Origin: Palsa-459 sp963841965
GTDB lineage: Bacteria > Actinomycetota > Acidimicrobiia > Acidimicrobiales > RAAP-2
Length of the DNA: 17,644 bases
Direction of reading: 5' to 3'
NCBI GenBank assembly: GCA_963841965.1
Contig: CAWJES010000009.1
Location: 1 to 17,644 of the forward strand
Of the stretch, positions 15,616-17,644 are shown piece after piece (the stretch's first letter is position 1; the number at the start of each line of letters is the position of its first letter). A model generated the notes under the pieces. That model was not told where the DNA came from. It worked only from the letters and a program-made list of their open reading frames with translations, and searched no databases. Position numbers and translations under genes: made by a program.

Positions 15616-17468
15616 CCGAGCATCGGGTCGTGACGGGGGGCAAAGGCGCCACACTGGGAGGGACCCTGGGCCTGGCGCGGCCCGCGCTCTGGCGGCTGCT
15701 CCTCGCATCACTGCTCGGAGCCTGCGCGATCGGAGCGACGATCCTGCTGATGGCGACGTCGGCGTGGATGCTGTCCCGCGCCTCGCAGCGTCCCGGAGAG
15801 GCGGCGCTCGGCCTCTCCATCGTCGCCGTCCAGGTCTTCGGGCTCTCGAGGGGATTCTTCCGGTACGGCGAGCGCCTCGTGGGCCACGATGCTGCGTTCC
15901 GGCTGCTCGCAAACCTCCGTGTCCGCTTCTACCGGCACATCGAGGAGCTCGCCCCGGCCGGCCTGCCCGCCTTCTCGCGCGGCGACCTGCTCGCGCGCAT
16001 GGTCGGCGACGTCGACTCGCTCCAGGATCTGCTGCTGCGGGTCATCCCCCCGTACGCGACCGCCCTCCTGGTGGGCATCGGAACCGTCGCGGGGATGTGG
16101 TGGATCCTGCCTGCGGCCGGAGCGACGACCCTCGTGGCCCTGCTGCTGGCCGCGACCGCGGTGCCATGGCTCACCGGACGGCTCGCGCGTCGTGCGGCAC
16201 GGCGCGAGGCACTGCTGAAGGGGGCGCTCACGAACTCCTTCGTGGACCTGATCGAGGGTGCAGCCGAGCTCACGGTCTTCGGCGCGACGGCAGCCGAGGT
16301 CGAGCGGGTGACCCAGCTCGACGCATCGCTCACACGCATCTCGGCATCCAACGCCTCAACCGCGGGCAGCGGTCTCGGCCTGACGACGCTGCTCGCCGGG
16401 CTCGCGGCGACCGGCAGCCTCTACTTCGGTGCTCGCGCCGTGCACACCGGTCATCTCTCGGGCCTGCTCCTCGGAACGCTCGCGGTGGTCCCGCTCGCAG
16501 CCTTCGAGCTCGTCTCCCCCCTTCCGGCTGCGACCCAGGCTCTCGCGCGAGCGCGCCAGTGCGCCGCTCGGATCTTCGCGGTGCTGGACACGCCCGCACC
16601 CGTCACGGATCCGGCCCATCCGATCGAGCTGCGCGGCGGCCCGCACAGGCTCGAGGCCAGGGCCGTGTGGGCGTCCTACCCGACGTCGGCCTGCCCGGTC
16701 CTGCGCGGCATCGACCTCGACCTGTCCCCGGGCAGGTTCGTCGCGGTCGTCGGGCGCAGCGGTGCGGGCAAGTCGACGCTCGCGGCGGTACTCCTCGACT
16801 TCCTCACGCCGGACGCGGGCACGGTCCTCATGGACGGCGTCGCGCTCGAGCGCTGCAACTCGGATGAGGTCCGCTCGATCGTGGGCATGGTCGACCAGCT
16901 GCCGCACCTCTTCGATGCCTCGCTCGCAGCGAACCTCAGGCTCGCGCGGCCGTCGGCCACAGACGGGGATCTCGCCGACGCCCTCGACCGTGTCGGACTC
17001 GGCGCCTTCCTCGGTGGGCTCCCCGACGGGCTCGACACGGAGGTCGGACGGTCGGGCTCTCGCCTGTCGGGAGGGCAGCGCCAGCGGATCGGCATCGCGC
17101 GGGCCCTACTCGCCGACTGGCCCATCCTCATCCTCGACGAGCCGACCGAGCACCTGGACCAGCACTCCGCGGACCAGGTGATGCACGCCCTCTTCGAGGA
17201 CGCGTCGGATCGCTCGACGCTCCTCATCACGCACCGCCTCTCCGGCCTCGAGGTCGCCGACGAGATCCTCGTCGTCGAGAACGGCACCGTCATCGAGCGA
17301 GGGACCCACGCAGCGCTACTGCACCGTGCGGGCCTCTATGCCGCGTGGTGGTGGGAGGAGCGCAGCACCCAATCGATCGCGGACCGGACACCGCGGACCG
17401 CGGCGCCAGAAGCGGCGGGGATCGGATCCCGCCCGACACAACTCCACCAAGGAAGGGATGCCCAATGA
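15612..17468 (+). CDS. cydC: Thiol reductant ABC exporter subunit CydC
   Basis: Partner of CydD in the heterodimeric ABC exporter required for cytochrome bd maturation. The 618-aa protein has a six-helix membrane domain (about 25-300), including the conserved stretch SAWMLSRASQRPGEAALGLSIVAVQVFGLSRGFFRYGERLVGHDAA (50-95) that is characteristic of CydC. The ATPase domain has Walker A GRSGAGKS (381-388), Q-loop Gln429, signature LSGGQ (485-489), Walker B LILDEP (506-511) and H-loop His541. After the usual end near AAWWWEER (about 583) there is a roughly 35-residue polar tail. Its DNA contains the cydA ribosome site, so the tail may be partly a by-product of the overlap. The gene overlaps cydD by ATGA at its start and cydA by ATGA at its end. 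The reading frame is intact. Confidence 0.93.
   Translation: MTEHRVVTGGKGATLGGTLGLARPALWRLLLASLLGACAIGATILLMATSAWMLSRASQRPGEAALGLSIVAVQVFGLSRGFFRYGERLVGHDAAFRLLANLRVRFYRHIEELAPAGLPAFSRGDLLARMVGDVDSLQDLLLRVIPPYATALLVGIGTVAGMWWILPAAGATTLVALLLAATAVPWLTGRLARRAARREALLKGALTNSFVDLIEGAAELTVFGATAAEVERVTQLDASLTRISASNASTAGSGLGLTTLLAGLAATGSLYFGARAVHTGHLSGLLLGTLAVVPLAAFELVSPLPAATQALARARQCAARIFAVLDTPAPVTDPAHPIELRGGPHRLEARAVWASYPTSACPVLRGIDLDLSPGRFVAVVGRSGAGKSTLAAVLLDFLTPDAGTVLMDGVALERCNSDEVRSIVGMVDQLPHLFDASLAANLRLARPSATDGDLADALDRVGLGAFLGGLPDGLDTEVGRSGSRLSGGQRQRIGIARALLADWPILILDEPTEHLDQHSADQVMHALFEDASDRSTLLITHRLSGLEVADEILVVENGTVIERGTHAALLHRAGLYAAWWWEERSTQSIADRTPRTAAPEAAGIGSRPTQLHQGRDAQ
17449..17457 (+). promoter_or_regulatory. 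Ribosome binding site of cydA
   Basis: AAGGAAGGG lies 7 nt before the cydA ATG, inside the end of cydC. It is one of the two strongest ribosome sites in the window, in keeping with the need for more oxidase subunit than exporter. Confidence 0.7.
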
Positions 17469-17644
17469 CTGAGGACCTTGCTCGTTGGCAGTTCGCCATC
17501 ACGAGCATCTACCACTTCCTGTTCGTCCCCGTGACGATCGGGCTCGCGTTCCTGGTCGCGCTCCTGCAGACGACCTGGTACAAGAACGGCGACCCCGTGA
17601 CCCTCAGGCTGACCAGGTTCTTCGGGTCGCTGCTCGTCATCAAC
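17465..17644 (+). CDS. cydA: Cytochrome bd ubiquinol oxidase subunit I, 5' part only
   Basis: The first 60 codons of CydA, the quinol-oxidising, haem-carrying subunit of the bd-type terminal oxidase, cut off by the window edge. The N-terminus DLARWQFAITSIYHFLFVPVTIGLAF (4-29) is the family hallmark. The conserved His17 corresponds to the haem ligand near the start of the E. coli protein. The first membrane helix spans about residues 11-35. The ATG overlaps the cydC stop as ATGA and has a strong ribosome site. cydB would be expected next but lies outside the window. Confidence 0.95.
   Translation, partial: MTEDLARWQFAITSIYHFLFVPVTIGLAFLVALLQTTWYKNGDPVTLRLTRFFGSLLVIN

Overview
This 17.6-kb window comes from a GC-rich bacterial chromosome, most likely an actinomycete-type organism (Actinomycetota; I cannot fix the class). 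The signs are strong G/C bias at third codon positions, six GTG start codons, an actinobacterial type-2 isoleucyl-tRNA synthetase, a PASTA-domain Ser/Thr kinase, an iscS-mnmA-ligA gene string and a cydDC-cydA cluster. I see no mobile element, CRISPR array, rRNA or tRNA. The gene content is mostly housekeeping.

Layout. Positions 5-7805 hold a same-strand (minus) run, transcribed from right to left: a succinate-semialdehyde-type aldehyde dehydrogenase, a cysteine desulfurase, the tRNA 2-thiouridylase mnmA, NAD-dependent DNA ligase ligA, and a PASTA-domain Ser/Thr kinase. Cysteine desulfurase and MnmA form a sulfur-transfer pair for wobble-uridine thiolation. mnmA and ligA are 2 nt apart. A sirtuin gene (7918-8697, +) diverges from the dehydrogenase. 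It converges on a small membrane-protein gene (8711-8839, -) and a YceI-family gene (to 9471, -).

yceI and a MarR-family regulator gene (9593-10088, +) diverge across a strikingly AT-rich 120-nt spacer. The spacer carries good promoter boxes and an inverted repeat, so the regulator probably controls yceI and itself. marR converges on ileS (10085-13217, -), and their stop codons overlap. ileS diverges from a GNAT acetyltransferase gene (13297-13800, +). The right end holds cydD, cydC and the first 60 codons of cydA, all joined by ATGA overlaps. This is the cytochrome bd oxidase and its assembly ABC exporter.

Data quality. At least nine single-base frameshifts lie between about 2460 and 10565: five in ligA, one each in mnmA, marR and ileS, and one or two in yceI. 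In every case the correct protein continues at once in another frame with catalytic motifs intact, and single-base corrections restore normal family lengths. This looks like uncorrected assembly or sequencing indels rather than gene decay. I found no clearly undescribed multi-gene system. The points most worth a second look are the swapped GxHH signature in IleS, the MarR/YceI control region, the small membrane protein with the 27-bp palindrome before it, and the indel cluster.
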